Assembly (NCBI GenBank): GCA_963806455.1
Contig: CAWDXZ010000004.1
Location: 62,001-126,000, forward strand
Length of the DNA stretch: 64,000 nucleotides
Source of the DNA: Bog-756 sp963806455
Lineage (GTDB): Bacteria > Actinomycetota > Acidimicrobiia > Acidimicrobiales > RAAP-2
Direction: 5' to 3'
In this document: in pieces, positions 43,152-52,887 of the stretch
Layout: every line of letters begins with the position of its first letter
How positions within the stretch are numbered: position 1 is the first letter of the stretch
Made by a program: the position numbers and the translations under genes
Notes under the pieces: model-generated
What the model was told of the DNA's origin: nothing
Database searches by the model: none
Seen by the model: only the letters and a program-made list of their open reading frames with translations

Positions 43152-43850
43152 TCAGGTCCGTTCGGGGTCCCCCCGCCAGACCGGCGAGCGCACCGAGTCG
43201 TAGAGCACCTCGATGGGGTCACCGCGGAGGGCGGCGAAGACGTGCCTCCCCCAGCGTTCGGCCCCGGCCAACGGGTACGGGAGGTCCTCCAGGGCGAACC
43301 AGCCCACGTCGGAGCACTCGAGGGGATGGGCCTTGAGCTCGCCCCCGGTTTGCCGGCACTGGAACACCAGGGAGTAGAGGGGTATGCGGCTCAGCCCGAT
43401 GCGCAGCCCGTCGAGCACGGCGATCAGCCGGACCACCTCGACCTCGATGCCGGTCTCCTCCTCGACCTCCTTGACCACCACCTCGGCAGCCGAGTAGCCC
43501 ACATCGGCCCAGCCGGTGGGGTACAACCACACCCCCGAGTCGGCCCGCTGCACCAAGAGGATCTCGCCGCTCTCGTTGCCCACGGCCGCCCCGACCGCCA
43601 CCTTCGGCGTCACGTAGCCCGGGACGCCCTTGCCGACCGAGCCCATCCACTCCTCGACCAGGCCCTCGGCGTCCTCGACGCCGTCCAGCCCCTGGTCGAC
43701 GGTCGTCCGGATGTCGGCCGCCACCCGGAGCACCTCCTCGAAGCGCTCCTGCTCGTAGAGGGACTCGGTGAACCCCAGTCCCGTGCGGGCGATGCCGGCC
43801 AGGGCTTCGCTCCACCGCAAGAGCTGTTTGGTGGAAGGAACGGGCTCCAC
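43152..43850 (-). CDS. NUDIX hydrolase with N-terminal NUDIX-associated domain
   Basis: 232 residues. An N-terminal helical domain (LLRWSEALAGIARTGLGFTESLYEQERFEEVLRVAADI) as in PF12535-type proteins is followed by a NUDIX domain. The NUDIX box appears as GWADVGYSAAEVVVKEVEEETGIEVE: the REVxEExG core is present as KEVEEETG, while the usual leading GG is GY, which may alter metal binding. GTG at 43850 chosen because longer frames run into the divergent small gene. The substrate is likely a nucleotide-sugar or ADP-ribose-like compound. Confidence 0.75.
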   Translation of the reverse strand: MEPVPSTKQLLRWSEALAGIARTGLGFTESLYEQERFEEVLRVAADIRTTVDQGLDGVEDAEGLVEEWMGSVGKGVPGYVTPKVAVGAAVGNESGEILLVQRADSGVWLYPTGWADVGYSAAEVVVKEVEEETGIEVEVVRLIAVLDGLRIGLSRIPLYSLVFQCRQTGGELKAHPLECSDVGWFALEDLPYPLAGAERWGRHVFAALRGDPIEVLYDSVRSPVWRGDPERT

Positions 43851-43907
43851 GGGACCGACGCTACCCGCTGCCACCGCTGAGCCGCATCCATCAGGCAAAA
43901 TGGGCTC

Positions 43908-44093
43908 GTGGCCGTATTCGAGGACTGTCGCCATTACGTCATGCAGACCACTGCCCGGGAGGAGAAGCTCGAACGGTGCCGGATGGGCGCCAACGAGCAG
44001 CTCCCGTTCGCCTGTCCGGAGGGTTGCCTCTTCTACGAGCCGCGCAAGGTGTCCGGAGCCGGGTGGACCATCCGGACCCCCGACGAGCCCTGA
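43908..44093 (+). CDS. Small four-cysteine protein
   Basis: 61 residues with Cys in CRHYVM, ERCRMG, FACPEGC; the spacing suggests a small zinc knuckle or iron-sulfur binding fold. GTG at 43908. The composition (charged, no membrane segment) and compactness argue that it is real. It is divergent from the NUDIX gene and converges on the methyltransferase. No function known to me. Confidence 0.6.
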   Translation: MAVFEDCRHYVMQTTAREEKLERCRMGANEQLPFACPEGCLFYEPRKVSGAGWTIRTPDEP

Positions 44094-44111
44094 CCCGGCC
44101 ACCGAGGCCCG

Positions 44112-45020
44112 TCACCACGGAGACGCACCTGCCGGGCCAGGTCCTGGTCCCTTCTGCTTGGTGGCGACCACCGTGAACGTGAGCGGCAGCCGGGGCCGGC
44201 CGGGCGGGGCCGCCCACTGGTGGGGCGCCCTCTCCACCAGCCAGGGGAACCGCTGGTGGACGGTCCAGTCGTGCTCGGTGAGCCGGTCGATCCGCATCCC
44301 GCGGTCGATGAGGGCGCCGACCACCTCGCCGACGCCGTGGTTCCACTCGTAGGTGCGGGTGCTCGAGAGGTCGACATCGGCGTCGGTGTAGGTCGTCCCC
44401 GAGTCGTCGACGTAGGGCTCGGGCTCCTCGAAGTAGCTGTGCTCCAGGGTGGGCGCATCGTCGGCCAGGGACCAGGCCACCGGGTGGCTGTCGTGGAGGT
44501 AAAGCCGGCCTCCGGGCCGGGCCAGGGCGGCCACCTGGTCCGCCCATCGCCCGACGCTCGGCAACCAGCACAGGGCGCCGAGGCTCACGTAGACCACGTC
44601 GAATGTCCGGGGCGCCAAAACCCGTGTCGCGTCGTAGACCTCGGCGCAGACGAAGGTGGAGCGGTCGGCCAGCCCGGTACGCACCGCCAGCTCCTCCGCC
44701 GTCCGGATGGCAGCCGGAGAGAAGTCGACGCCGGTCACCCGCGCGCCGGCATCGGCCCAGGCCAGCGTGTCCAAGCCGAAATGGCACTGCAGGTGCACCA
44801 GCTCGAGGCCGGCGACGTCACCGATGGCTTCGACCTCACGGGGCCTCGGCCCCGGTCGCTCCTCAATCCATCGCTCGACGTCGTAGAAGCGGGAGGCGGC
44901 ATGGATGGGGACCCGTTCGTCCCAGCTCCGCCGGTTCGCCGCCACCTGTGCAGGCTGTGGTGCGTCGGCGGGGACCCTTGAGGGATCCGGCGCGCCGACC
45001 GTGCCGCTGGGGGCCGGCAC
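44112..45020 (-). CDS. SAM-dependent methyltransferase
   Basis: 302 residues. Class-I fold: LVHLQCHFGLDTLAWADAGARVTGVDFSPAAIRTAEEL carries motif I in a variant form (QCHFGLDT), common in an actinobacterial group of putative methyltransferases. FDVVYVSLGALCWLPSV is motif after strand 4. GTG at 45020, 7 bp after the NIL-protein stop; a GTG at 45047 would overlap it. It is the last gene of the hemQ-larE-NIL run. Substrate unknown. Confidence 0.8.
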   Translation of the reverse strand: MPAPSGTVGAPDPSRVPADAPQPAQVAANRRSWDERVPIHAASRFYDVERWIEERPGPRPREVEAIGDVAGLELVHLQCHFGLDTLAWADAGARVTGVDFSPAAIRTAEELAVRTGLADRSTFVCAEVYDATRVLAPRTFDVVYVSLGALCWLPSVGRWADQVAALARPGGRLYLHDSHPVAWSLADDAPTLEHSYFEEPEPYVDDSGTTYTDADVDLSSTRTYEWNHGVGEVVGALIDRGMRIDRLTEHDWTVHQRFPWLVERAPHQWAAPPGRPRLPLTFTVVATKQKGPGPGPAGASPW

Positions 45021-45027
45021 TGCGGCC

Positions 45028-45267
45028 TCAGCTCTCGACGACGTCACCGAGCAGGTCGACCTGGACGCCGGCGGCACGGAGCCATTCGACGGCCCGGTCG
45101 AGGGTGGCGCCGTCGCCGTCGAGCTCGCACACGATCCAGCCGGCGTGCTCACCGACATCGGCCCGCCGGATGTTGGGGACGACGCCCAGTTGTTGGACCA
45201 TGCGGGCGATGATCGGCTCGCGCACCAGCTCTTCGGGAAAGGTCAGCTTGACCCGGACTCCGATCAT
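45028..45267 (-). CDS. Standalone NIL-domain protein
   Basis: 79 residues forming one NIL domain (VRVKLTFPEELVREPIIARMVQQLGVVPNIRRADV...GWIVCELDGDGATLDRAVEWLRAAGVQVDLLG), a ferredoxin-like fold. It is best known as the methionine-sensing tail of MetN, and is also found in anaerobic sulfur-assimilation proteins. No ferredoxin or ABC domain is attached here. The ATG overlaps the larE stop (ATGA), giving translational coupling to the sulfur transferase. Confidence 0.85.
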   Translation of the reverse strand: MIGVRVKLTFPEELVREPIIARMVQQLGVVPNIRRADVGEHAGWIVCELDGDGATLDRAVEWLRAAGVQVDLLGDVVES

Positions 45268-46151
45268 TTGGCGACCTCCCGGGCCGGACTCGGCGCCCGG
45301 ATCGGACTCGGCTCCCCGGCCGGACCCGGCGCCAGCGCGTCGTTGAGGTTGCCGGAGCGGAACCCGTCGAGGTCGAGCGTGACGTAGCGGTAGCCGGCGG
45401 CGTGCACCGCCGCCGTGACCTCATGGCGGCGTGACACCACCGCCGAGAGGTCCTCTCCGGGGACCTCGATCCGGGCGGTGTCCCCGTAGTGGCGGACCCG
45501 CAGCTGGCGGAAGCCCAGGGCGCGGAGGCCCGACTCGGCCTCGGCCACCGAGCTGAGGTTGCCGAAGGTGACCGGGGTGCCGTAGGGGACGCGGGAGGCT
45601 AGGCAGGCGGCAGCCGGCTTGTCCCAGGTGCGCAGACCCATCCGCCGGGACCAGGCCCGGACGCCCGACTTGGTGAACCCCGCCTCCACCAGGGGGAAGA
45701 TCGCCCCCTGTTCGGTCGCCGCCCGCTGACCGGGACGCACGTCACCGAGGTCGTCGAGGTTGACCCCGAGGAGGATGCCAGCCCCCCGCCCGTTCCCCTC
45801 GCCGGAGGCGATGGGCGACAGCGCGTCCATCAACGATGCCTTGCAGTGGTAGCAACGTTGGCCGTCGTTGGCCGAGTAGGCCGGATCGGCCAGCTCGTCC
45901 GTCTGGACCTCGATGGCGCGCAGGCCCCACTCCCGGGTGAGCGCGCGGCAGTCGGCCAGCTCCTCGGGGGCGAGCGAGGGGGACACCGCGGTGGCACAGA
46001 GCACCTGGTCGGCTCCGAGCGTCTCGGTCGCCACATAGGACAGAAACGACGAGTCCGCGCCGCCGCTGAAGGCCACCACCACCGGTCCCTCCCGGCGCAG
46101 GACGGTCCGCAGCACCTCGAGGTCCCCCTCGGCCGGCAACCACTCACTCAT
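45264..46151 (-). CDS. larE: LarE: ATP-dependent sacrificial sulfur transferase
   Basis: 295 residues. The PP-loop AFSGGADSSFLSYVA is at residues 28-40. Conserved Cys appear in RCYHCKASLMDAL (residues 100, 103) and in AACLASRVPYG (residue 183). The last is at the position of the sacrificial Cys of Lactiplantibacillus LarE, as I recall the family. It adenylates and thiolates the LarB product to give the dithiocarboxylate for nickel. Overlaps hemQ by 8 bp upstream and the NIL gene by 4 bp downstream, so it is deep in an operon far from larBC. Confidence 0.92.
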   Translation of the reverse strand: MSEWLPAEGDLEVLRTVLRREGPVVVAFSGGADSSFLSYVATETLGADQVLCATAVSPSLAPEELADCRALTREWGLRAIEVQTDELADPAYSANDGQRCYHCKASLMDALSPIASGEGNGRGAGILLGVNLDDLGDVRPGQRAATEQGAIFPLVEAGFTKSGVRAWSRRMGLRTWDKPAAACLASRVPYGTPVTFGNLSSVAEAESGLRALGFRQLRVRHYGDTARIEVPGEDLSAVVSRRHEVTAAVHAAGYRYVTLDLDGFRSGNLNDALAPGPAGEPSPIRAPSPAREVAK

Positions 46152-46860
46152 CGGGGGCGACCCGGGCCAGCACCGTCTCGACAGGCGCCACCATCCCGGC
46201 CAGGAACGGCCCGAATTCGGCGAACCGAGCCGAGCCCTCGTCGAACCGCATGGTGTAGACGCAATCCTTCAGGTCGTCCGGCCGCTGCCCGAACAGCGTG
46301 ACCCCCCACTCCCAGTCGTCGATGCCGGCCGACCCGGTGATGAGCTGCACGATCCGGCCGGCGAACGTCCGCCCGACGGCGCCGTGCCCGTGCATCAGAG
46401 CCTTGCGCTCCTCGAACGGCAGCGAGAACCAGTTCGAGCCCTCGACGTCGCCCCGCCGCTTGGACATCGGGTAGAAGCAGAAGGCCGGCATGCCTTCAGG
46501 AGGCAGGCTCGGGAAGAGCCGCTTCTGCTTCATCTCCTCGGGGATGCCTGCGGCGTACTCGGAGATCTCGGTGAGTGAGACGTAGGAGAAGGCGACGGTC
46601 AGCCCGGCACGCTGCAGCTCGGTCTGGAGCCGGCGCAGCCGCCACAGGTCGGCACCGACAGCCATGAAGCCGATGTCGGCCTTGTGGCCGAGCATGGCCA
46701 CCGCCACGACCTGCACCTGGTCGGACGCCGCGCTCTTCACCGCCTGGAGGACGCGGTGGGGGTCGAACCCGCCGGCGGACGGGGCCGACCCGGTGGCCGG
46801 GATCCGGCAGAAGAGGTGGAGCACCCCCCAGCCGACCGAGGGGGAGAGAGGTTCGGTCAC
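46144..46860 (-). CDS. hemQ: HemQ: coproheme decarboxylase (chlorite dismutase family)
   Basis: 238 residues of the Cld-like fold. The catalytic Tyr is in FCFYPMSKRR near residue 130 and the heme-binding His in LMHGHGAVGR near 157-159. FSLPFEERKALM and DDWEWGVTLF fit actinobacterial members. It performs the last step of coproporphyrin-dependent heme synthesis. GTG at 46860. First gene of an operon with larE, the NIL protein and a methyltransferase. Confidence 0.92.
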   Translation of the reverse strand: MTEPLSPSVGWGVLHLFCRIPATGSAPSAGGFDPHRVLQAVKSAASDQVQVVAVAMLGHKADIGFMAVGADLWRLRRLQTELQRAGLTVAFSYVSLTEISEYAAGIPEEMKQKRLFPSLPPEGMPAFCFYPMSKRRGDVEGSNWFSLPFEERKALMHGHGAVGRTFAGRIVQLITGSAGIDDWEWGVTLFGQRPDDLKDCVYTMRFDEGSARFAEFGPFLAGMVAPVETVLARVAPDE

Positions 46861-46970
46861 GCCGCCAGTCTAGAGAGGGGAGTCCCCGGGCCACGGCGGC
46901 GGGACCGTCAGCCCCGCCCCGCCGAGGGACGGGCCCAGGCCCCGGTGAGGCGGTCCGGCGCCGACGCGGA

Positions 46971-46996
46971 GGAGGGCACCCTCTCGGGTGCCCTCC
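46971..46996. terminator. groEL transcription terminator hairpin
   Basis: Perfect 11-bp stem (GGAGGGCACCC/GGGTGCCCTCC) with a TCTC tetraloop, 43 bp beyond the groEL stop on the minus strand. There is no T-tract; stem strength and position support the call. It also separates groEL from hemQ transcription. Confidence 0.8.
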
Positions 46997-47038
46997 GTTC
47001 CCGTGATCCCGACCGGCAGCCGGTCCGCCGCGGACGCC

Positions 47039-48658
<1,620 letters not shown>

Positions 48659-48678
48659 CTGGTGATCCTCCGTGATCG

Positions 48679-48705
48679 TTAGCACTCTGGGGTGGCGAGT
48701 GCTAA
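48679..48705. promoter_or_regulatory. CIRCE element (HrcA operator)
   Basis: Perfect inverted repeat TTAGCACTC-n9-GAGTGCTAA, matching the CIRCE consensus in every position, 20 bp upstream of the groEL ATG. It shows heat-shock control by HrcA repression. Confidence 0.97.
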
Positions 48706-48955
48706 TAGCAAACCACGTGCGGGGCCGTAGCGCAACCGGGCACGGCCAGGATCTGGGCCCGAGGCGCGAGGATCGACCGGGCCTCGGGGGTAGCCGGAGC
48801 TCGGGGGGGCCGCCCCTGCGGCGGCAGCTCGAGGGTGGCCCGGCTCCTGTTCGGCCCGGCCCCGGGGAGACCGGCCGGCCCTGGCCGACCGCCGCCCTCC
48901 GAAGGGGCGGTCACCGCCGGTATGGTCGAGTCGTGCCCCGGCGACAAGGCCACCG

Positions 48956-49606
48956 GTGATCGACCTCGAGCGGGCCGGCCCCGTCTGGGTCTTCCACCTC
49001 CGATCGGGCGAGAACCGACTCAACGGGGAGTTCGTGGACGAGCTGGGTGCCGCCCTCGACGAGGTGGAGCGGTCCGGTCTACCCACGGCCCTGGTGACGA
49101 CCGGCGCCGGCAAGTTCTACTCGAACGGGCTCGACCTCGAGTCGCTCGCCGCGAGCCCTGACCCCGGGGCCTTCATGGACCGTGTGCACAGGTTGCTGGT
49201 CCGGATCCTGACCTTCCCCGGCGTGACCGTGGCCGCCGTCAACGGCCACGCCTTCGCCGCCGGGGCCATGATGGCCACCGCCCACGACTTCACGGTCATG
49301 CGGGCGGACCGGGGCTACTGGTGCCTCCCGGAGGTCGACCTCGGTCTGCCGCTCACCCCGACCATGCATGCGCTCATGGCCGCCCGGCTCCCCCGCCTCA
49401 CCTTGCACGAGGCCCTCACCACGGGCAGGCGCTATGCCGGGGCGGCGGCGGTGGCCGCCGGCATCGCCCACGAGCAGGGGGGTGAGGCCGAAGTTCTCCC
49501 CAGAGCGATCGAGCTCGCCACCGGACTGGCCGCCAAGGACCCGGGGGTCGTCCGCACCCACAAGCAGCTGATGTACGCCGATGCCATCCAGCTGTTGCCC
49601 GGCTGA
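48956..49606 (+). CDS. Enoyl-CoA hydratase/isomerase family protein
   Basis: 216 residues of the crotonase fold. The first oxyanion loop is AGKFYSNGLDLE; the second is VNGHAFAAGAMMATAHDF. The second catalytic loop reads CLPEVDLGLPLT, which has Glu in the delta-3,delta-2-enoyl-CoA isomerase position, so isomerase activity (ECI-like) is more likely than hydratase. It is short for the family; the C-terminal helix is present (RTHKQLMYADA). GTG at 48956. Confidence 0.82.
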   Translation: MIDLERAGPVWVFHLRSGENRLNGEFVDELGAALDEVERSGLPTALVTTGAGKFYSNGLDLESLAASPDPGAFMDRVHRLLVRILTFPGVTVAAVNGHAFAAGAMMATAHDFTVMRADRGYWCLPEVDLGLPLTPTMHALMAARLPRLTLHEALTTGRRYAGAAAVAAGIAHEQGGEAEVLPRAIELATGLAAKDPGVVRTHKQLMYADAIQLLPG

Positions 49607-49636
49607 GCCCCTTCTGGCCGACGGGCGACCCGAAGC

Positions 49637-50410
49637 TCAGTCCCGCCGGGCCCACATCAGTATCCGCTTGAACGGGTAGAAGACGGGCGACCGGTCACCC
49701 AGGACCGAGACCAGGCGCTCTCGGTAGGACACGATGAACGGCTCCCATCGGCCGGCGCCGAGCGCGTTCTTCAACCTGGTCAGGGTGGTGCCTTTGACCC
49801 ACTCGACCACCTCGGTGGTCGAGGCCAGGTGGTGGGGGTAGACCTGCAGCCGCACGTGCTGGTGGCGGAAGCCCAGGTCGTCGAGCACCCTTGCGTACCG
49901 TTCGGGGGGGAGCACGTTCCTCTGGACGGGATCAGGCGGGGGGTCGTCGAGCCATTCCGCGGCCAGCTCGGCCGCCACCAGGTGGGCGGGATGATCGGCA
50001 TTGGCCGGGACCTGGACGGCCAACTGGCCCCCGCCCTTCAGGGACCGGGCCCAACGGGCCAGGACCGAGGGGTGGTCGGGCACCCACTGCATCGAGGCGT
50101 TGGCCACCAGGATCTGGTACGAATCGGGTCGCTCCCAGGTCCCGATGTCGCCGATCTCGAAGCGGATCCTCTCGTCGGCGTGCGTCACAGCCGCGGCGAT
50201 CATGGACGGCGAGCTGTCGATCCCGATCGTCGAGGCCGCCCCGACCCTGCGGCTGAGCTCGGCCGTCAGGCGGCCGTCCCCACAGCCCAGGTCGACCAGT
50301 GTCGGCGACACCACCGGCTCGAGGAGCCGGGCCAGGTCCCAGAAGGGCTGTTCCCGCTCGGCCGCGAATTTGTTGTACTGCGCCGGGTCCCACCGGTCCG
50401 CCGTGGCCAT
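49637..50410 (-). CDS. tam: Trans-aconitate 2-methyltransferase-like protein (Tam)
   Basis: 257 residues. The opening WDPAQYNKFAAEREQPFWDLARLL is the Tam family signature, with LVDLGCGDGRLTAELSRRV as SAM motif I. ANASMQWVPDHPSVL and the C-terminal YRERLVSVLGDRSPVFYPFKRIL also match. Methylates trans-aconitate to relieve inhibition of the citric acid cycle. ATG at 50410. Confidence 0.88.
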   Translation of the reverse strand: MATADRWDPAQYNKFAAEREQPFWDLARLLEPVVSPTLVDLGCGDGRLTAELSRRVGAASTIGIDSSPSMIAAAVTHADERIRFEIGDIGTWERPDSYQILVANASMQWVPDHPSVLARWARSLKGGGQLAVQVPANADHPAHLVAAELAAEWLDDPPPDPVQRNVLPPERYARVLDDLGFRHQHVRLQVYPHHLASTTEVVEWVKGTTLTRLKNALGAGRWEPFIVSYRERLVSVLGDRSPVFYPFKRILMWARRD

Positions 50411-50466
50411 ACGGGATCCAGTATGGCCGGGTGGGCGGAGGGCCCGGCGACCCTGGTGTCCCACTA

Positions 50467-50530
50467 GGCTCGCGGATCGCACCGAGCTCGTAAGGCTCGC
50501 TGATCGCACCGAGCTCGCCGATCGCGCCGA
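50467..50530. repeat. Short tandem repeat before the DinB gene
   Basis: GATCGCACCGAGCTCG occurs twice, followed by a third copy GATCGCGCCGAG, with AGGCTCGC between. It lies between the Tam gene and the DinB gene, in both their upstream regions. Confidence 0.6.
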
Positions 50531-50565
50531 GCCGGTGCCCCGCTGCCCGGCCCGAGGAGGTACCG

Positions 50566-51079
50566 ATGACGAGCGCCGACCTTCTCGAGGACGCCTTCGA
50601 AAGGATCCGCGACGCCGTCCATCCGGCGGTCAACGGCCTCTCGCCCGACCAGCTGGCGTTCCGTCCGGACCCCGAGTCGAACCCGATCGCCTGGTTGGTG
50701 TGGCACCTCACCCGGATCCAGGACGACCACGTGGCTGGCGCTGGACGGGAAGGAGCAGGTCTGGATGGCCGAGGGTTGGTGCGAGCGGTTCGCTTTGCCG
50801 CTCGACGTGTCCGATACCGGTTACGGACACGACCCGACCCAGGCGGCGGCAGTGACCGCAGATGCCTCCTTGCTGCTCGGCTACTTCGAAGACGTCCACG
50901 AGAAGACCCTGGCCTTCGTGCGCGAACTGCAGGACGGTGACCTGTCCCGCGTCGTGGACCGGCGATGGGACCCACCGGTGACGGTGGCGGTCCGGTTGGT
51001 GAGCGTCATCGCCGACGACCTCCAGCACGTGGGCCAGGCCGCCTATGTACGGGGCATCGTCGAGCGGGGGCCGTCATGA
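50566..51079 (+). pseudogene. DinB/mycothiol-transferase-like gene with a frameshift
   Basis: The first frame encodes DAFERIRDAVHPAVNGLSPDQLAFRPDPESNPIAWLVWHLTRIQDDHVAG. The protein continues in the next frame: QVWMAEGWCERFALPLDVSDTGYGHDP, then LSRVVDRRWDPPVTVAVRLVSVIADDLQHVGQAAYVRG. The join is near 50740, where a single extra base (run GGGAAGGAG) would explain it. Metal-binding His residues of the DinB fold (HLTR, YGH, QHVGQ) are in both halves. ATG at 50566 has an excellent AGGAGG Shine-Dalgarno. Either a recent mutation or a sequencing error. Confidence 0.75.
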
Positions 51080-51166
51080 GGTCCCGGCCACCCGTGGTGT
51101 AGCATGGTGGTGGCTCATTGCGGGCCGCACGCGTCACCGCTTACGGTGACAAGATCGAGAGTCCCG

Positions 51167-51343
51167 ATGGGGCCCACTACGACGGTTCGATCCGCTGGAC
51201 CGGATCTCCCCGAGCCGCCTCCGCCCGCTTCCCGTCAGTGCGGTCGGTGCCGGCAGCACTTTCCGGTTGACGTCCGGGGGGCTCGCCAGCCGAAGTGGTG
51301 GGCATGTCCCGCTTGTCACCGAGCCCTGTTCGGCACGCCATGA
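51167..51343 (+). CDS. Small zinc-ribbon protein
   Basis: 58 residues with a Pro-rich N-terminus and a CxxC...CxxC zinc ribbon (RQCGRCRQHFP...WACPACHRALF). ATG at 51167. It is the first of three tiny genes that overlap stop-to-start, so it belongs to one translational unit. Function unknown. Confidence 0.65.
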   Translation: MGPTTTVRSAGPDLPEPPPPASRQCGRCRQHFPVDVRGARQPKWWACPACHRALFGTP

Positions 51344-51609
51344 CGGGGGCGTCCCCCGGCACCGGGATGGATCTCCTCGTCGAGGCGGCCCAGGCGCTCG
51401 ACATGGCGGCCGGCGCCTGTGAATCGGCGGAGGATGCCGAACTGTTCTCGGCGCTGGCCGAGCGGGTCCGCGCCTACCTGGCCACCAGCCGCCCGACGAC
51501 CACCCTCGGAATGCCCCGGATCCCGTCGGCCGACAACTGGCTGTCGGACGAGTCCGTCGTCCACCCGTCGGAGATGGAGCGTTCCCACATCCGCCTCCTG
51601 CCGAATTGA
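51340..51609 (+). CDS. Small hypothetical protein (second of three coupled genes)
   Basis: 89 residues. Two predicted helices (MDLLVEAAQALDMAAGACESAEDAELFSALAERVRAYLATS) are followed by an extended tail with RIPSADNWLSDES. ATG at 51340 overlaps the previous stop (ATGA). No family recognised; it may be a helical partner of the zinc-ribbon neighbours. Confidence 0.6.
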   Translation: MTGASPGTGMDLLVEAAQALDMAAGACESAEDAELFSALAERVRAYLATSRPTTTLGMPRIPSADNWLSDESVVHPSEMERSHIRLLPN

Positions 51610-51851
51610 GCTGCGTCCTCACGATGGTCACAACCGATACCGGGGAAACGGGCACCCATCTCGATGAGCACCACGTCCCCGAGACGAACGGGCGGATGGC
51701 GGTCTGCCGTCGGTGTGGGGTGCAGACCGACGGCCCCGGTGGGCTGCACCACCGGCCGACCGAGCGCCAGCTGGTGCGGTCCAACGAATGGCTGATGGCC
51801 CAATCGAGGATCAGCCACATCGAGCGGTCACGACGGATGCGGGGAGCATGA
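51606..51851 (+). CDS. Small Cys/His protein (third of three coupled genes)
   Basis: 81 residues from TTG at 51606 (overlapping the previous stop as TTGA), or 75 from ATG at 51624. The centre holds CRRCGVQTDGPGGLHHRP, a likely zinc-binding knuckle, followed by a basic helix (RISHIERSRRMR). Function unknown; the linkage suggests the three products work together. Confidence 0.55.
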   Translation: MSCVLTMVTTDTGETGTHLDEHHVPETNGRMAVCRRCGVQTDGPGGLHHRPTERQLVRSNEWLMAQSRISHIERSRRMRGA

Positions 51852-51961
51852 GACGGCGGCATCACCTCGAGCGATGACCGCGGCCGCAGGACCGAGGGCC
51901 TCGGCACGCGGCGAACGACGGGACCGGTGCCCGGCAGCCGCCTGACTGCAACAATCGGGTC

Positions 51962-52570
51962 ATGCCCACCGAAAGAGGCTTCCGCCGACTCGTCAACTTC
52001 AGCGATGCCGTGGTGGCCATTGCCATCACGCTTCTCGTGCTCCCCCTGGTCGATTCGGCCAGCTCGATCGGGACGGCAGGGCTTGGGACGTTCCTCAGCG
52101 ACAACAGGGCACGGCTGTTCGCGTTCGCCTTGAGCTTCGCCGTCATCGGCAACTTCTGGTGGGACCAGCACCAGAGGTTCGAGCGGGTGAGGACCTACAA
52201 TTCCGTCCTCGTCTGGGGGATGTTCGTCTGGCTCTTCAGTATCGTGTTCCTGCCCTTCCCCACCGAGGTGCTGGGCGTGGCCAAGAGCCAACCCTCCACC
52301 CGCGGGATCTACGTCGGGACCCTGCTGGTGACGGCGGCCGCCACACTCGTCCAGCAATGGGCGGTGGTCAGATGGCCGGAGCTGCAGGGGGAGGCCCATC
52401 GCGGCGAGTCGAACACCGATTCAGCCCTGGTCCTCACGGTATTGATGGGCGTGGCGCTGGTCGGGGCCGTCCTGCTCCCCGCCATCGGACTGTGGTCGCT
52501 GCTGGTTCTCCTGTTGTCGAGGCCGCTCGAGCGCCTGCTGGCCCTCCGGCGGTCCCGTCGCCTGGCGTAG
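51962..52570 (+). CDS. TMEM175/DUF1211-family channel-like protein
   Basis: 202 residues with six hydrophobic segments. FSDAVVAIAITLLVLPL near residue 13 is the conserved FSD-containing first helix of TMEM175-type potassium channels, and FWWDQHQRF follows in helix three. Bacterial members are single six-helix units that assemble as tetramers. Potassium conduction is expected but not shown. ATG at 51962. Confidence 0.8.
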   Translation: MPTERGFRRLVNFSDAVVAIAITLLVLPLVDSASSIGTAGLGTFLSDNRARLFAFALSFAVIGNFWWDQHQRFERVRTYNSVLVWGMFVWLFSIVFLPFPTEVLGVAKSQPSTRGIYVGTLLVTAAATLVQQWAVVRWPELQGEAHRGESNTDSALVLTVLMGVALVGAVLLPAIGLWSLLVLLLSRPLERLLALRRSRRLA

Positions 52571-52887
52571 GAACGGGCCCCCGGGGGCGGCGACAGGTCC
52601 CCGGGGGGCCGTCGACAGGGCGGCCCGGACGGGCATCAGGCGCAATTGCCGGTGAGGGGAGACCCCCGTCACGCCAGGGGGGGATGGCATGACGGGAGCC
52701 TCGACCCCGCAGCCCCTCTTTCCGACATCCTCTGTTCTACAGGGCCCGTGCATCTGGACCGTTACGGGACGGTGAACGCTCGATGAACCGTGCCGGGACA
52801 CTCCGGTGGGCGAGGCAGCCCGGCCCATTGCGGAAGGCCTCGGGGCGTTGCTGGGGTAACACCGGGCCTCGCCGGGTAAGGACTCAC
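52571..52887. other. 317-bp region without a clear gene
   Basis: G/C-rich, with CCCCCGGGGG-type runs near 52580-52610 that could form a hairpin after the channel gene. No open frame that looks real. It marks the transition from core genes to the decayed region. Confidence 0.4.
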
